Positions 1 through 8,021 of a DNA stretch of 64,000 nt are shown here, piece after piece. A program made the position numbers and the translations under genes. Source of the DNA: MW101C3 sp943367595 (GTDB lineage: Bacteria; Cyanobacteriota; Cyanobacteriia; PCC-6307; Cyanobiaceae). The stretch lies in contig CALRJS020000019.1 in assembly GCA_943367595.1 (NCBI GenBank), positions 1-64,000 on the forward strand. Direction: 5' to 3'. A model generated the notes under the pieces. The model searched no databases. It had not been told where the DNA came from and saw only the letters and a program-made list of their open reading frames with translations. Position 1 is the stretch's first letter. Every line of letters begins with the position of its first letter.

Positions 1-2
1 GG

Positions 3-197
3 CGCCAGGCCGTCAGCCGCGGTGCCGCCGCCGAAGCCCAGTGGAACGCCGACCTGGACGCCTACCGCGCCCAGTACCCCGCCGAGGCGGCTGAATTCGA
101 GCGCCAGCTGCGCGGCGAGCTGCCCGAGGGCTGGGAAGCCAAGCTGCCCGCGGCGGTGCGCAAGCGCCTGGTGGTAGAAGCAAAGGACCTGGGCTGA
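3..197 (+). pseudogene. Transketolase-like fragment, cut by window start
   Basis: The frame is open from base 3 and ends at TGA 195-197, giving 65 residues. The stretch containing AYRAQYPAEAAEFERQL followed by GELPEGWE resembles the segment joining the N-terminal and middle domains of bacterial transketolases, the pentose-phosphate and Calvin-cycle two-carbon transferase. In intact enzymes this segment is followed by several hundred more residues. Here the frame stops about 18 residues later, after VVEAKDLG, which loosely recalls a transketolase C-terminus. I read it as an internally deleted or truncated copy. The 5' part lies outside the window, so a different product cannot be excluded. It sits beside AT-richer, probably imported genes and an IS remnant. 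Confidence 0.5.
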
Positions 198-227
198 GTA
201 TGCCCCTTTTCTCCTAAGATGACGAGC

Positions 228-259
228 AAACAGTTCATGGCTTTGTCCATGAGCTGTTT
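228..259. terminator. Stem-loop after transketolase-like fragment
   Basis: AAACAGTTCATGG (228-240) pairs with CCATGAGCTGTTT (247-259) as 13 positions with one G-T wobble and a 6-base loop. It lies between the stop at 197 and the next start at 283. There is no T-tract after it on the plus strand, so intrinsic termination is only possible; it could be another inverted repeat. Confidence 0.4.
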
Positions 260-282
260 ACAAGCCTAGAGAAAAGCTCCAA

Positions 283-1413
283 ATGCTTACTAGATCGGAA
301 CCTACAACGACACCGAAAGCGACTCGGGTCACCGTCGTGCTCCCCACCTATAACGAACTCGGAAATATAGGACCTTTGCTTAAGCAGCTGTACCCACTTA
401 GACAGTGGTTTGATCTTGAAATCTTAGTAGTGGACGACGACTCCGCCGATGGAACAGCTGATATGGTACGCAAGCTAGCGCGCTCAGAACCCCAGTTGCG
501 TTTGATCCGTCGCGTGGGGCGTTCAGGCCTAGCTAGCGCTATCAAGGAAGGACTACTTGATGCAACTGGCGACATCGCCGTTGTGATGGACAGTGACGGC
601 CAACATGAGCCCGCCGCTGTTAGGCGGACAATCGAAACCCTCCTTGGATCAGAACTCGACCTCGTGATCGGCAGCCGTTTTCACCCACAGGCCCAGATCC
701 ACGGCCTCAGTGAGCGCCGCGCAATTGGGTCAAACTGGGCAAATGCAAGTGCTCGCTTTAGCCTTCCAGACGTCTACAGCGACTTGAGCGATTATATGAG
801 CGGTTTTTTCGCACTGCGACTCGAGCCCCTCCTTCCAATCATTCGCGGCGTAGACGTGAACGGCTTCAAGTTCCTTTACGAGTTACTGGCGGCGAGTCGC
901 GGCCAGCTCCGAACTGCCGATATACCGCTAACTTTCCAGCCACGGGTTTACGGTAACTCCAAGCTTGATCTCGCAATCTTCTGGGATTTCCTAATCTCGA
1001 TCCTGCATACCCTTAGTTTTCGACTACTGCCACGCCGCGCCATCAGCTTTGGTTTGGTCGGAATCAGCGGCATCATGGTCCAATTCTTGGTAAACAAGGT
1101 TCTAATCACGCTGGGGGGCATGAACTTTTTACAGGCGCTACCCCTTGCCGTGGTGGCGGCCGCCAGCTCAAACTATCTCATCAATAATGCTCTCACCTTC
1201 CGCTTTCAGCGCCTCAAGGGTTTTGGATTGATTCGGGGCCTCTTGAAATTCCTTATGGTAGCCTCATTACCTATCCTCGCAAACGTGGGACTAGCGTCAG
1301 CCTTCTACAACTTTGTCGCCAGCGACATGCTGTGGGCCCAGTTGGCCGGAATCCTTGTGGTGTTCGTGTGGAACTACGCCGCCAGCAGTCGCTTTGTATG
1401 GAATACTCCCTAG
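283..1413 (+). CDS. GT2 polyprenyl-phosphate glycosyltransferase with GtrA domain
   Basis: The 376-residue protein begins with a DPM1-like GT2 domain (about residues 15-240). It contains the nucleotide-sugar motifs VVLPTYNE and VVDDDSADGTADMV and the acceptor-side motif VVMDSDGQHEP. A GtrA-type region of four predicted membrane helices follows (about 255-375). This family transfers a sugar from a nucleotide donor to a polyprenyl-phosphate carrier, and the GtrA part anchors or flips the product. The gene ends 6 bases before the PIG-V-like gene at 1420, so the two probably form a unit that loads a lipid-linked sugar and then uses it. It is visibly AT-richer than the chromosome after 3.5 kb, which suggests transfer. 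The sugar is not determinable. Confidence 0.85.
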   Translation: MLTRSEPTTTPKATRVTVVLPTYNELGNIGPLLKQLYPLRQWFDLEILVVDDDSADGTADMVRKLARSEPQLRLIRRVGRSGLASAIKEGLLDATGDIAVVMDSDGQHEPAAVRRTIETLLGSELDLVIGSRFHPQAQIHGLSERRAIGSNWANASARFSLPDVYSDLSDYMSGFFALRLEPLLPIIRGVDVNGFKFLYELLAASRGQLRTADIPLTFQPRVYGNSKLDLAIFWDFLISILHTLSFRLLPRRAISFGLVGISGIMVQFLVNKVLITLGGMNFLQALPLAVVAAASSNYLINNALTFRFQRLKGFGLIRGLLKFLMVASLPILANVGLASAFYNFVASDMLWAQLAGILVVFVWNYAASSRFVWNTP

Positions 1414-1419
1414 ACAAAC

Positions 1420-2720
1420 ATGGAAAGAATGAATCGCGAATCCTATCCGCAGTCAGCCCAGGATACAGTTCACAAGAATCTGGACGCCAAAGATTCAACA
1501 TTGAGTGGCATAAAGCACCTATTTGCATCGCGGGTTATCATTCTCGCCATAGTTCTCTTTACCCAGGGAACGGCAGACATTTCCAGAGGGAAAGCCTGTC
1601 AATACATGAACTTAGACGGCTCTCTGAAGATCCATCAGGCCTTGATGCCCTCCACAAATCTCCTCAAGGCCGACATTGGCTGGTACAAAGCGATTGCTGA
1701 TTCTGGTTACTCACATGAACCGTTTTACGCTGATGGACGGCCAGAGTCTCAGCGAAATTGGGCCTTTTTCCCTGGGTGGCCAATGCTATGGAAACTCGCT
1801 GGACTTGGGAATGCCCACGGAACAGTTGGGCTAGCGCTTGCAAATTTTCTTTTCATTGGCGGAATGGCAGCAATGGGAAGATACCTCAGAGACTCAGGAC
1901 TTGTCTCCTCGCTAACTCTACCATCCTTCTTTCTGGCAGCCAGCTACTATCCGTTTAGCTACTTCTTCTCTCTGCCACTGCCGGAGTCCCTGTTCGCCGC
2001 ATGCACAGCCTTTTTTCTCGTCACACTGCCAACTGACAAGTTTCAACCAACACGACTTTTGTTTAATCTGATAGCGGGATTTGCACTGGGAATTACAAGG
2101 CCAACAGGAATCCTATCAAGCATTTTCCCTTTAGCTGAAATCTGCAAATGCTTGATAAATGGAAATTTATCTCTCAGGAATCTTGCAAGCCTTACTGCTA
2201 GCGCTATATCTCCATTTCTCGGCGTTGCATCGTTCATGGCTCATCTTTATCATCAGACTGGCAACCCATTCGCCTTCAAGGACATACAGGAAGCTTGGGG
2301 ACGCTCGACTGGATTGCCATTCGAAGGCCTGCTTAGGGCGTTGTCGCCCGAAGAGAATCTGAAGTTAACTCACTATTCCAACTTCAGGATAGCCAATCTC
2401 GCTGTTTGCATTTTGATGATTATTTGCCTAGTGCTAATTGCTAAAAATGCGGTGCACAACCACAAAAAAGGTATGACCTCTCTTGCGATAAATCAAGCGG
2501 CAATTGCAATCTACCTTGCAACGCTCATAGCGCTAGGCTCCTCGGATAATCAAACATTACTTTCTTTTGCAGAATAGCAGGAACATCGCCATTGTTTTTT
2601 GCAGCTTTAGCAATTTGCATGAAGCCCTCAGCTATTAGGTCAGTCGTCCCGTTAATGGCTGCGCTAATGGGAGCATTCACAGCTCTTGCAATCGTCGGAT
2701 TTGATGCTCTAGCTGCGTGA
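1420..2720 (+). pseudogene. PIG-V-like membrane mannosyltransferase, frameshifted
   Basis: The first frame runs 1420-2577 (385 residues). It has several membrane helices and the lumenal signature of PIG-V/GPI-mannosyltransferase-2-like proteins: DIGWYKAIADSGY, then RNWAFFPGWP. These enzymes take sugars from polyprenyl-phosphate donors. The frame stops at TAG just after SFAE. The +2 frame continues without a stop as RIAGTSPLFFAALAIC and further hydrophobic residues to TGA 2718-2720, a plausible missing last helix. A single-base loss near 2560-2572 explains this. The gene follows the GT2-GtrA gene, its likely donor-forming partner. It is AT-rich with foreign-looking codon use. A sequencing error is the alternative to a true pseudogene. 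Confidence 0.65.
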
Positions 2721-2789
2721 AACAGCACTAGTTGTGACTCCTTTGACTGGGCAATCTCAGACACCACTTCCAGAGCGCACCCACCTAGT

Positions 2790-3275
2790 GTCGTCCCGGA
2801 GATTTTCACGCAAAGTCTCTGGAGCTTCTCCGGGATTGAATCGGCCGTCGCAATCCAGTTGAACTGAGCCTTGGTTTTGTTGTAGGCCGCCACGAACTAC
2901 TCGATTCGCGCGATCAACTTCTTAACTCTGGAGAAGCTGCCCGGTCTGATCGCCCGCTGGGTGTTGATCCCAAACCAGCGCTTCACCTGGTTCAGCCAGG
3001 AGACGTAGGTGGACGTGAAACCGTGGGCGTTGCGCCAGCAAGTCACGGACCTTGGCTTGCTTATTGGTGCAGTAGTTGTCGACGAACAAATAGGCGTTCA
3101 GATCCTCGTGAACGGACTTCTAGATCTGGCGCAGGAAACCCTGGAACTCCTGCTGCCGGTGGCGCGGTCTGCAGTTGGTCATCACCTCGCCGGTGGCCGC
3201 GTCCAGGGCAGCGAACAGGGTGGTGGTGCCGTGGCGGATCAGTTATTCGTGACCCACTCCTCATAGCCTAGAGGG
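2790..3275 (-). mobile_element. IS630-family transposase remnant
   Basis: Read on the minus strand from about 3270, broken frames give HGTTTLFAALDAATGEVM, then RPRHRQQEFQGFLRQI, then a stop. Next come DLNAYLFVDNYCTNKQAKV, FGINTQRAI and AAYNKTKAQFNW followed by DSIPEKLQRLC. This is the order of the catalytic half of IS630-family DDE transposases, including the DN of the second acidic motif. At least one in-frame stop and several frame changes make it inactive. The N-terminal third is missing and no terminal inverted repeats were recognised. It lies directly after the frameshifted mannosyltransferase, so it may mark the edge of the imported patch. Confidence 0.75.
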
Positions 3276-3520
3276 CCTTGAACTCGGGGCTATGGGTGCA
3301 GCCGCTTGCTCATGGGTGGGAGCCCCCTCTCAGGGAGTGTGCCACGCATCGCAGGTTAACGAAGGTCCCTCTCAAGAAAACCCAGACCAAGTCACTGGTG
3401 GCATCAACTAGAGGTCGTCTGGATCAATTCGGCACCACCGGAAAGCGAACCCAAACCGGCTACGTTTGCCATGTCTGCCTGAAAGCAACAAGGGCGTTAT
3501 CTTTCCTTGCAGTCACCGAC
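3276..3520. other. Gap between IS remnant and thiC
   Basis: These 245 bases hold no convincing gene. They may include more degraded insertion-sequence material and the downstream flank of thiC. No clear terminator hairpin was seen. Confidence 0.4.
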
Positions 3521-4906
3521 TCAGACCCCTACGGGCTGGCCGGCAGCCGCCTGGGCCTTCAGCACGTCTTCGAGGCCAGCGAGATCCTCATCGGTGATCT
3601 TGGTCTGCATCGGGCAGTGCTTGGGCCCGCACATCGAGCAGAACTCCGCCTGCTTGTAGATATCGGCCGGCAGGGTTTCGTCGTGATACTCGCGGGCGCG
3701 CTCGGGATCGAGCGAGAGCTCGAACTGGCGGTTCCAGTCGAAGGCGTAGCGGGCACGGCTGAGTTCGTCGTCGCGATCGCGGGCGCCGGGGCGGTGGCGG
3801 GCGATATCGGCGGCGTGGGCGGCGATCTTGTAGGCGATCAGGCCCTCACGCACATCCTCGGCATTGGGCAGGCCCAGGTGCTCCTTCGGGGTGACGTAGC
3901 AGAGCATGGCCGTGCCGTGCCAGCCGGCCAGGGCCGCACCGATCGCGCTGGTGATGTGGTCGTAGCCAGGGGCGATGTCCGTCACCAGCGGGCCGAGCAC
4001 ATAGAAGGGCGCTTCGCTGCACTCCTCCATCTGCTTCTTGACGTTGAACTCGATCTGGTCCATCGGCACGTGGCCGGGGCCCTCCACCATCACCTGGATG
4101 TCGTGCTCCCAGGCGCGGCGGGTGAGCTGGCCGAGGGTCTTCAGCTCCGCCAGCTGGGCGGCATCGGAGGCATCGTGCTGACAGCCCGGCCGCAACGAAT
4201 CGCCCAGCGAAAAACTGCAGTCGTAACGCTTGAAGATCTCGATGATGTCGTCGAAGCGGGTGAACAGCGGGTTCTGCTTGTGGTGGTAAAGCATCCACTG
4301 GGCCAGGATGCCGCCGCCGCGGCTCACGATCCCCGTGAGGCGCCCCTTCACCAGCGGCAGGTGCTCGATCAGCAGACCCGCGTGGATCGTCTGGTAGTCG
4401 ACGCCCTGCTGGCAGTGCTTCTCGATGATGTGCAGAAAATCATCGGCATCAAGCTTTTCGATCGAGCCGTGCACACTTTCCAGCGCCTGATACACCGGCA
4501 CGGTGCCGATCGGCACGGTGGAGGCGTTGATGATCGCCGTGCGTACCTCATCGAGATTGACGCCGCCGGTGGAGAGATCCATCACCGTGTCGGCGCCGTA
4601 CTTCACCGCCAGCCGCAGCTTCGCCACCTCTTCCTCGAGGTCGGACGCATTGGGAGAAGCGCCGATGTTGGCGTTCACCTTGCACCTGGAGGCGATGCCG
4701 ATCGCCATCGGCTCGAGATTGGTGTGGTTGATGTTGGCGGGGATGATCATGCGGCCCCGAGCCACCTCCTCCATCACCAGTGATTCGGGCAGGTTCTCCC
4801 GCTTGGCCACGTAGGCCATCTCCTCGGTGATCACGCCCTGGCGGGCGTAATGCATCTGCGACACGTTGGCGTCGCCGCGACGCTTCTCAATCCAGGCGCT
4901 GCGCAT
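3521..4906 (-). CDS. thiC: Phosphomethylpyrimidine synthase ThiC
   Basis: ThiC is the radical-SAM enzyme that rearranges aminoimidazole ribotide into hydroxymethylpyrimidine phosphate, the pyrimidine half of thiamine. The 461-residue protein matches the family along its length: an N-terminal block with MHYARQGVITEEMAYVAKRE, the barrel segments INHTNLEPMAIG and GADTVMDLSTGG, and the C-terminal [4Fe-4S] motif CSMCGPKHC, which is specific to ThiC. The length is normal for the short cyanobacterial form. It starts with ATG at 4906, about 110 bases downstream of a TPP riboswitch on the same strand, so repression by thiamine pyrophosphate is expected. It is transcribed alone in this window. Confidence 0.97.
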   Translation of the reverse strand: MRSAWIEKRRGDANVSQMHYARQGVITEEMAYVAKRENLPESLVMEEVARGRMIIPANINHTNLEPMAIGIASRCKVNANIGASPNASDLEEEVAKLRLAVKYGADTVMDLSTGGVNLDEVRTAIINASTVPIGTVPVYQALESVHGSIEKLDADDFLHIIEKHCQQGVDYQTIHAGLLIEHLPLVKGRLTGIVSRGGGILAQWMLYHHKQNPLFTRFDDIIEIFKRYDCSFSLGDSLRPGCQHDASDAAQLAELKTLGQLTRRAWEHDIQVMVEGPGHVPMDQIEFNVKKQMEECSEAPFYVLGPLVTDIAPGYDHITSAIGAALAGWHGTAMLCYVTPKEHLGLPNAEDVREGLIAYKIAAHAADIARHRPGARDRDDELSRARYAFDWNRQFELSLDPERAREYHDETLPADIYKQAEFCSMCGPKHCPMQTKITDEDLAGLEDVLKAQAAAGQPVGV

Positions 4907-5014
4907 GATCGACTCGAGAAATGGGGCGTTCGGACCGGGTCGCTGGGAAGCGAGGGCACAACTCCGGAACCGGGCGCCTCCGGGACCGATCGGACCGCGG
5001 CTGCATTCGGGACA

Positions 5015-5118
5015 CTTCCCTGCGCCGGCATGACCCGGATCAGGTTCGGAGGGTGTGATCTCAGCCGAGGCCCAGGCGCACTTCCAATGGGAAGCAGGCT
5101 CGGGGCGGCACCCCTAGT
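5015..5118 (-). promoter_or_regulatory. TPP riboswitch (THI element) upstream of thiC
   Basis: On the minus strand the segment carries the conserved THI-box elements in order: GGGGTGCC near 5118, then GCTGAGATCACACCC, then GAACCTGATCCGGGTCATGC, then GCAGGGAAG. These form the pyrimidine-sensing and pyrophosphate-sensing arms of the TPP aptamer. It lies in the thiC leader, leaving room for a Rho-independent or RBS-sequestering expression platform, although I could not identify which one. Confidence 0.93.
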
Positions 5119-5176
5119 GACTGGAGCAAAGCTAGCAAGGGTGCCTGTGATTGCCGGAGTTCAACGCCGAACCCAC

Positions 5177-5797
5177 TCAGGGCTGCAGTCCGTTGAGGGC
5201 GGCCGCCACCACCCGGTGGTCGGGGTCGTGCTGAAGGCCACGCAACAGCGACCGCACCGCTTCGGCACCCTCCGCCGGCGCCGCTTCGTGGGCCAGCCGG
5301 CCGAGGATTTCGGCGCCACCCACCCGCACCGAGCTGTCGGGATCGGTGATCGCCATGCGCGCCAGCTCCAGCAGCGGTTCAAAGCCCATCACCGCCTGCT
5401 CGGCCAGGGCCGAAAGGATGCTGCAGCGCACCAGCCACTGGTCGTCGGCAGCGAAGGCCTCGCGCAGCAGCGGCCAGGCCTGCTCAGCGCCATAGCTGGC
5501 CAGGGCGTTGGCCGCTTCCGCCCGCACATTGGCGTCGTCGTCGTGGCGCAGGGCCTGCTGCAGCGCCTCCCAGCCCGCCGCACTGCGCTTCACGCCCAGG
5601 CCGGCGCAGCTGAGCGAGCGCACGATGAAGGGTTCCTGCTCCAGGCCGAGCAGCAGCAGCGGGATCGCCACCTCGCTTTCCACGCCCCGCAACCCCGCCA
5701 GGGCCGGCATCGCCTGCACCGGATCCCCGGAGGCGATGGCGGCGCGCAGGGCGTCCGCATCCAGCGGCGGCTTGCTGTCGGGGGAGGAATCAGCCAT
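5177..5797 (-). CDS. HEAT-repeat protein
   Basis: The 206-residue protein is almost entirely alpha-helical repeats of HEAT/PBS-lyase type. Examples are DDDANVRAEAANALASYG, DDQWLVRCSILSALAEQ and DPDSSVRVGGAEILGRLAHE, spaced about 30-37 residues apart. In cyanobacteria such proteins include CpcE/F-type bilin lyases and NblB, but nothing here identifies one of those. A generic scaffold role is all that can be said. It is the last gene of a minus-strand run that starts with ruvB and lies 12 bases after the small membrane protein gene, so it is probably co-transcribed. Confidence 0.75.
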   Translation of the reverse strand: MADSSPDSKPPLDADALRAAIASGDPVQAMPALAGLRGVESEVAIPLLLLGLEQEPFIVRSLSCAGLGVKRSAAGWEALQQALRHDDDANVRAEAANALASYGAEQAWPLLREAFAADDQWLVRCSILSALAEQAVMGFEPLLELARMAITDPDSSVRVGGAEILGRLAHEAAPAEGAEAVRSLLRGLQHDPDHRVVAAALNGLQP

Positions 5798-5809
5798 GCC
5801 TCCACCCTG

Positions 5810-6043
5810 TCACGGAGGGGGAGGAAATGACTGCACCTGCCGGAGGCATTCCCGCACCACCTGGCGGCGACGGCGGCGGCGCAGGCTGCTGCTCACCAGC
5901 AGGCCGCTGCCGATCAGCAGCGCCGGCAACCCCTGCACCCGCTGGATCCCCTGACGCGACACGATGCTGACCAGCGCCAGCAGGATCAGCAGCGGCGCCG
6001 ACAGCGCCAGCAGCGCGCGGAGGGTGCGGCTGCGGGGGCTCAC
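5810..6043 (-). CDS. Small two-helix membrane protein (DUF3188-like)
   Basis: The 77-residue protein has two hydrophobic segments (about residues 9-26 and 36-51) separated by a short polar turn, and an arginine-rich tail starting LRRRRRR. This resembles the small cyanobacterial DUF3188 proteins, of unknown function. The start is GTG at 6043, overlapping the stop of the M20 gene as GTGA, so translation is probably coupled. The family assignment is from memory of its size and topology and should be treated as tentative. Confidence 0.6.
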   Translation of the reverse strand: MSPRSRTLRALLALSAPLLILLALVSIVSRQGIQRVQGLPALLIGSGLLVSSSLRRRRRRQVVRECLRQVQSFPPPP

Positions 6044-7278
6044 ACCCGGCGCTCCATCCAGAGCAGCAGGCTGAGCGTGAGCACCTGCACGCCGACGGCG
6101 ATCGCCCCTTCGTCAGGGTCGAAGCCGCCGTTGTGGAGGGCCGCGCAACCCTCGGGCCCGGCCACCCCCAGCCGGAACATGGTGCCCGGCGCAGCGGTGA
6201 GCAGCTCGGCGAAATCCTCCGCCCCCAGGGACGGCTGCTCCAGCCGCCGCACCTGCGGCCGTTCGAGCAGCGCCAGGGCCGCCTCCTCCACCAGCTCGGT
6301 GAGCGCCGGATCGTTGTGCACCGGCGGCGAGATGCAGCGGTAGCGCACCCGCGCCTCGCCGCCGTAGCCGCGGCAGATGGCATGCACCGTGTCCTCGATC
6401 CAGCCGGGCAGTTCGGCGTGCACCTCGGTGTCGAGGCAGCGCACCGTGCCGAGCAGGCGCACATGGTCGGCGATCACATTGAAGGCCTTGCCACCCTCGA
6501 TCCGGCCGAAGCTCACCACCACCGGCTGCAGCGCATCCAGCCGCCGGCTGATCGCCTCCTGCAGACCGCTCACCACCCGAGCCGCGATCCAGATCGCATC
6601 GGTGGACTGGTGCGGGCGGGCGCCGTGGCCGCCTTCGCCGAGCACCTCCACTTCCAGCTCGCCCGCCGCGGCCGTGAGGCTGCCGCTGCGCACGCCGATG
6701 CTGCCCACCGGCAGGCTCGGGAACACATGCACCCCGAACAGGGCCTGCACCCCCTCCATGGCACCGTCGGCCAGCATCCAGGCCGCCCCCTGGGCGATTT
6801 CCTCGGCCGGCTGAAACAGCAGCCGCACCCGGGCCGTGAGCCGCGGGGCGAGGGGCGCCAGCAGCCGCGCCACCCCCAGGCCGATCGCGGTGTGCAGGTC
6901 GTGCCCGCAGGCATGCATCAGCCCCTGATGGCAGGAGGCGAAAGGCAGGCCGGTGCGCTCCTCCACCGGCAGCGCGTCCATGTCGACCCGCAGGGCCAGC
7001 AGAGGCGCCGCTGCCGGGCCCAGCTCCGCGACCACGCCGGTGCGGCCCACCCCTTCGCGCACGTCCCACCCCAGCAGCCGCAGTTCACCGGCCACCAGGG
7101 CGGCCGTCTGGTGTTCGGCCCCACTCAGCTCCGGGTGGGCATGGATGTGGCGGCGCAGCCCGATCAGCTCCGGCATCGCCTGCTGCAGGGCCTCCTCCAG
7201 CTCAAACTGCTGCCAGAGCGTCAGCGGCGCGACCGGCAGGCTGGACAGGGACGGACGCGTTGACGCGGCAGGGCTCAT
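6040..7278 (-). CDS. M20D-family amidohydrolase (amino-acid amide/hippurate hydrolase type)
   Basis: From ATG 7278 the protein has 412 residues. It shows the M20D signature of IAA-amino-acid and N-acyl-amino-acid hydrolases: RRHIHAHPELSG near the N-terminus, LRVDMDALPVEE, HACGHDLHTAIGLG with the metal-binding Cys and His, and FQPAEEIAQGA with the catalytic glutamates. A dimerisation domain follows, and the protein ends in PSLGAEDFAELL. Family members hydrolyse N-acyl amino acids in the cytoplasm using two metal ions; the substrate here is unknown. The ATG overlaps the stop of the upstream TPR gene as ATGA, so this start is preferred to a longer open frame reaching 7434. Confidence 0.88.
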   Translation of the reverse strand: MSPAASTRPSLSSLPVAPLTLWQQFELEEALQQAMPELIGLRRHIHAHPELSGAEHQTAALVAGELRLLGWDVREGVGRTGVVAELGPAAAPLLALRVDMDALPVEERTGLPFASCHQGLMHACGHDLHTAIGLGVARLLAPLAPRLTARVRLLFQPAEEIAQGAAWMLADGAMEGVQALFGVHVFPSLPVGSIGVRSGSLTAAAGELEVEVLGEGGHGARPHQSTDAIWIAARVVSGLQEAISRRLDALQPVVVSFGRIEGGKAFNVIADHVRLLGTVRCLDTEVHAELPGWIEDTVHAICRGYGGEARVRYRCISPPVHNDPALTELVEEAALALLERPQVRRLEQPSLGAEDFAELLTAAPGTMFRLGVAGPEGCAALHNGGFDPDEGAIAVGVQVLTLSLLLWMERRV

Positions 7279-8021
7279 CGACGGGCCAGTTGCAGAAAAT
7301 CCTGAAGAGCGTGCACCGGCAGGGGAGGCCAGCGCCGTATCTGCAGGAGCCATTCTGGCTGCCGGTAGCGGGGGTCGAGGCCGGAGGCCGCCGCCCAGTT
7401 GCTCTCCGCCTCGCCGGACGCGCCGCGTTGCCACAGCACAGCCGTGAGGCCGGCGCGGGCATCGGCGAACAGCGGATAGCGGCGGATCAGCTGGCGCAGC
7501 TCCCGCTCAGCTGCCGCCCCATCCCCCTGCTGGAAGGCCGCCAGGGCGGCGCTGGAGCGGGCCATCGCAAAGCCCGGCCGGGCCAGATCGGCCGCTTCGA
7601 AGCAACGGCGCGCCTGGTCCCAATGTCCCTGGGAGCCGCGCACGTTGCCGAGGTTGTAGAGCGCCGCCGCATCGGCCGGATCGTTCTGAAGGATCGCCTC
7701 GTAGTCGGCGGCGGCCAGCTCCCACTGCTGCAGGGACTCCTCGGCGATGCCCCGGTTCAGATAAGGGTCGGCGCTGCCGGGTTCCAGCGCGATCGCGCGG
7801 TTCTGGTCGCTGATCGCGCCCTGCGGATCCCCCATCGCCAGCCGCACGTTGCCGCGGTTGCTCCAGGCGGAGGCATCACCGGGCAGCTGCTCCACCACCT
7901 GATCCCACAGGGGCAGGGCCTCACCGAAGCGCCCCTCGCGGCTGGCGCTCAGCGCCGCATCAAACAGCTGGGGCACGCTCATTTGCGCGGCCAGCAACAC
8001 CGCCAGCAGAGTGGCGAGCAT
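7275..8021 (-). CDS. TPR-repeat protein, probably exported
   Basis: The 248-residue protein opens with a short hydrophobic signal-like segment (MLATLLAVLLAAQMS). Four or five tetratricopeptide repeats follow, for example DASAWSNRGNVRLAMGDPQG and DAAALYNLGNVRGSQGHWDQ. TPR proteins are protein-binding scaffolds; cyanobacterial relatives with signal peptides act in the thylakoid or periplasm, but no specific partner is visible. Its start overlaps the ruvB stop (TGATG) and its stop overlaps the M20 gene start, placing it firmly in the ruvB operon. Confidence 0.85.
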   Translation of the reverse strand: MLATLLAVLLAAQMSVPQLFDAALSASREGRFGEALPLWDQVVEQLPGDASAWSNRGNVRLAMGDPQGAISDQNRAIALEPGSADPYLNRGIAEESLQQWELAAADYEAILQNDPADAAALYNLGNVRGSQGHWDQARRCFEAADLARPGFAMARSSAALAAFQQGDGAAAERELRQLIRRYPLFADARAGLTAVLWQRGASGEAESNWAAASGLDPRYRQPEWLLQIRRWPPLPVHALQDFLQLARR

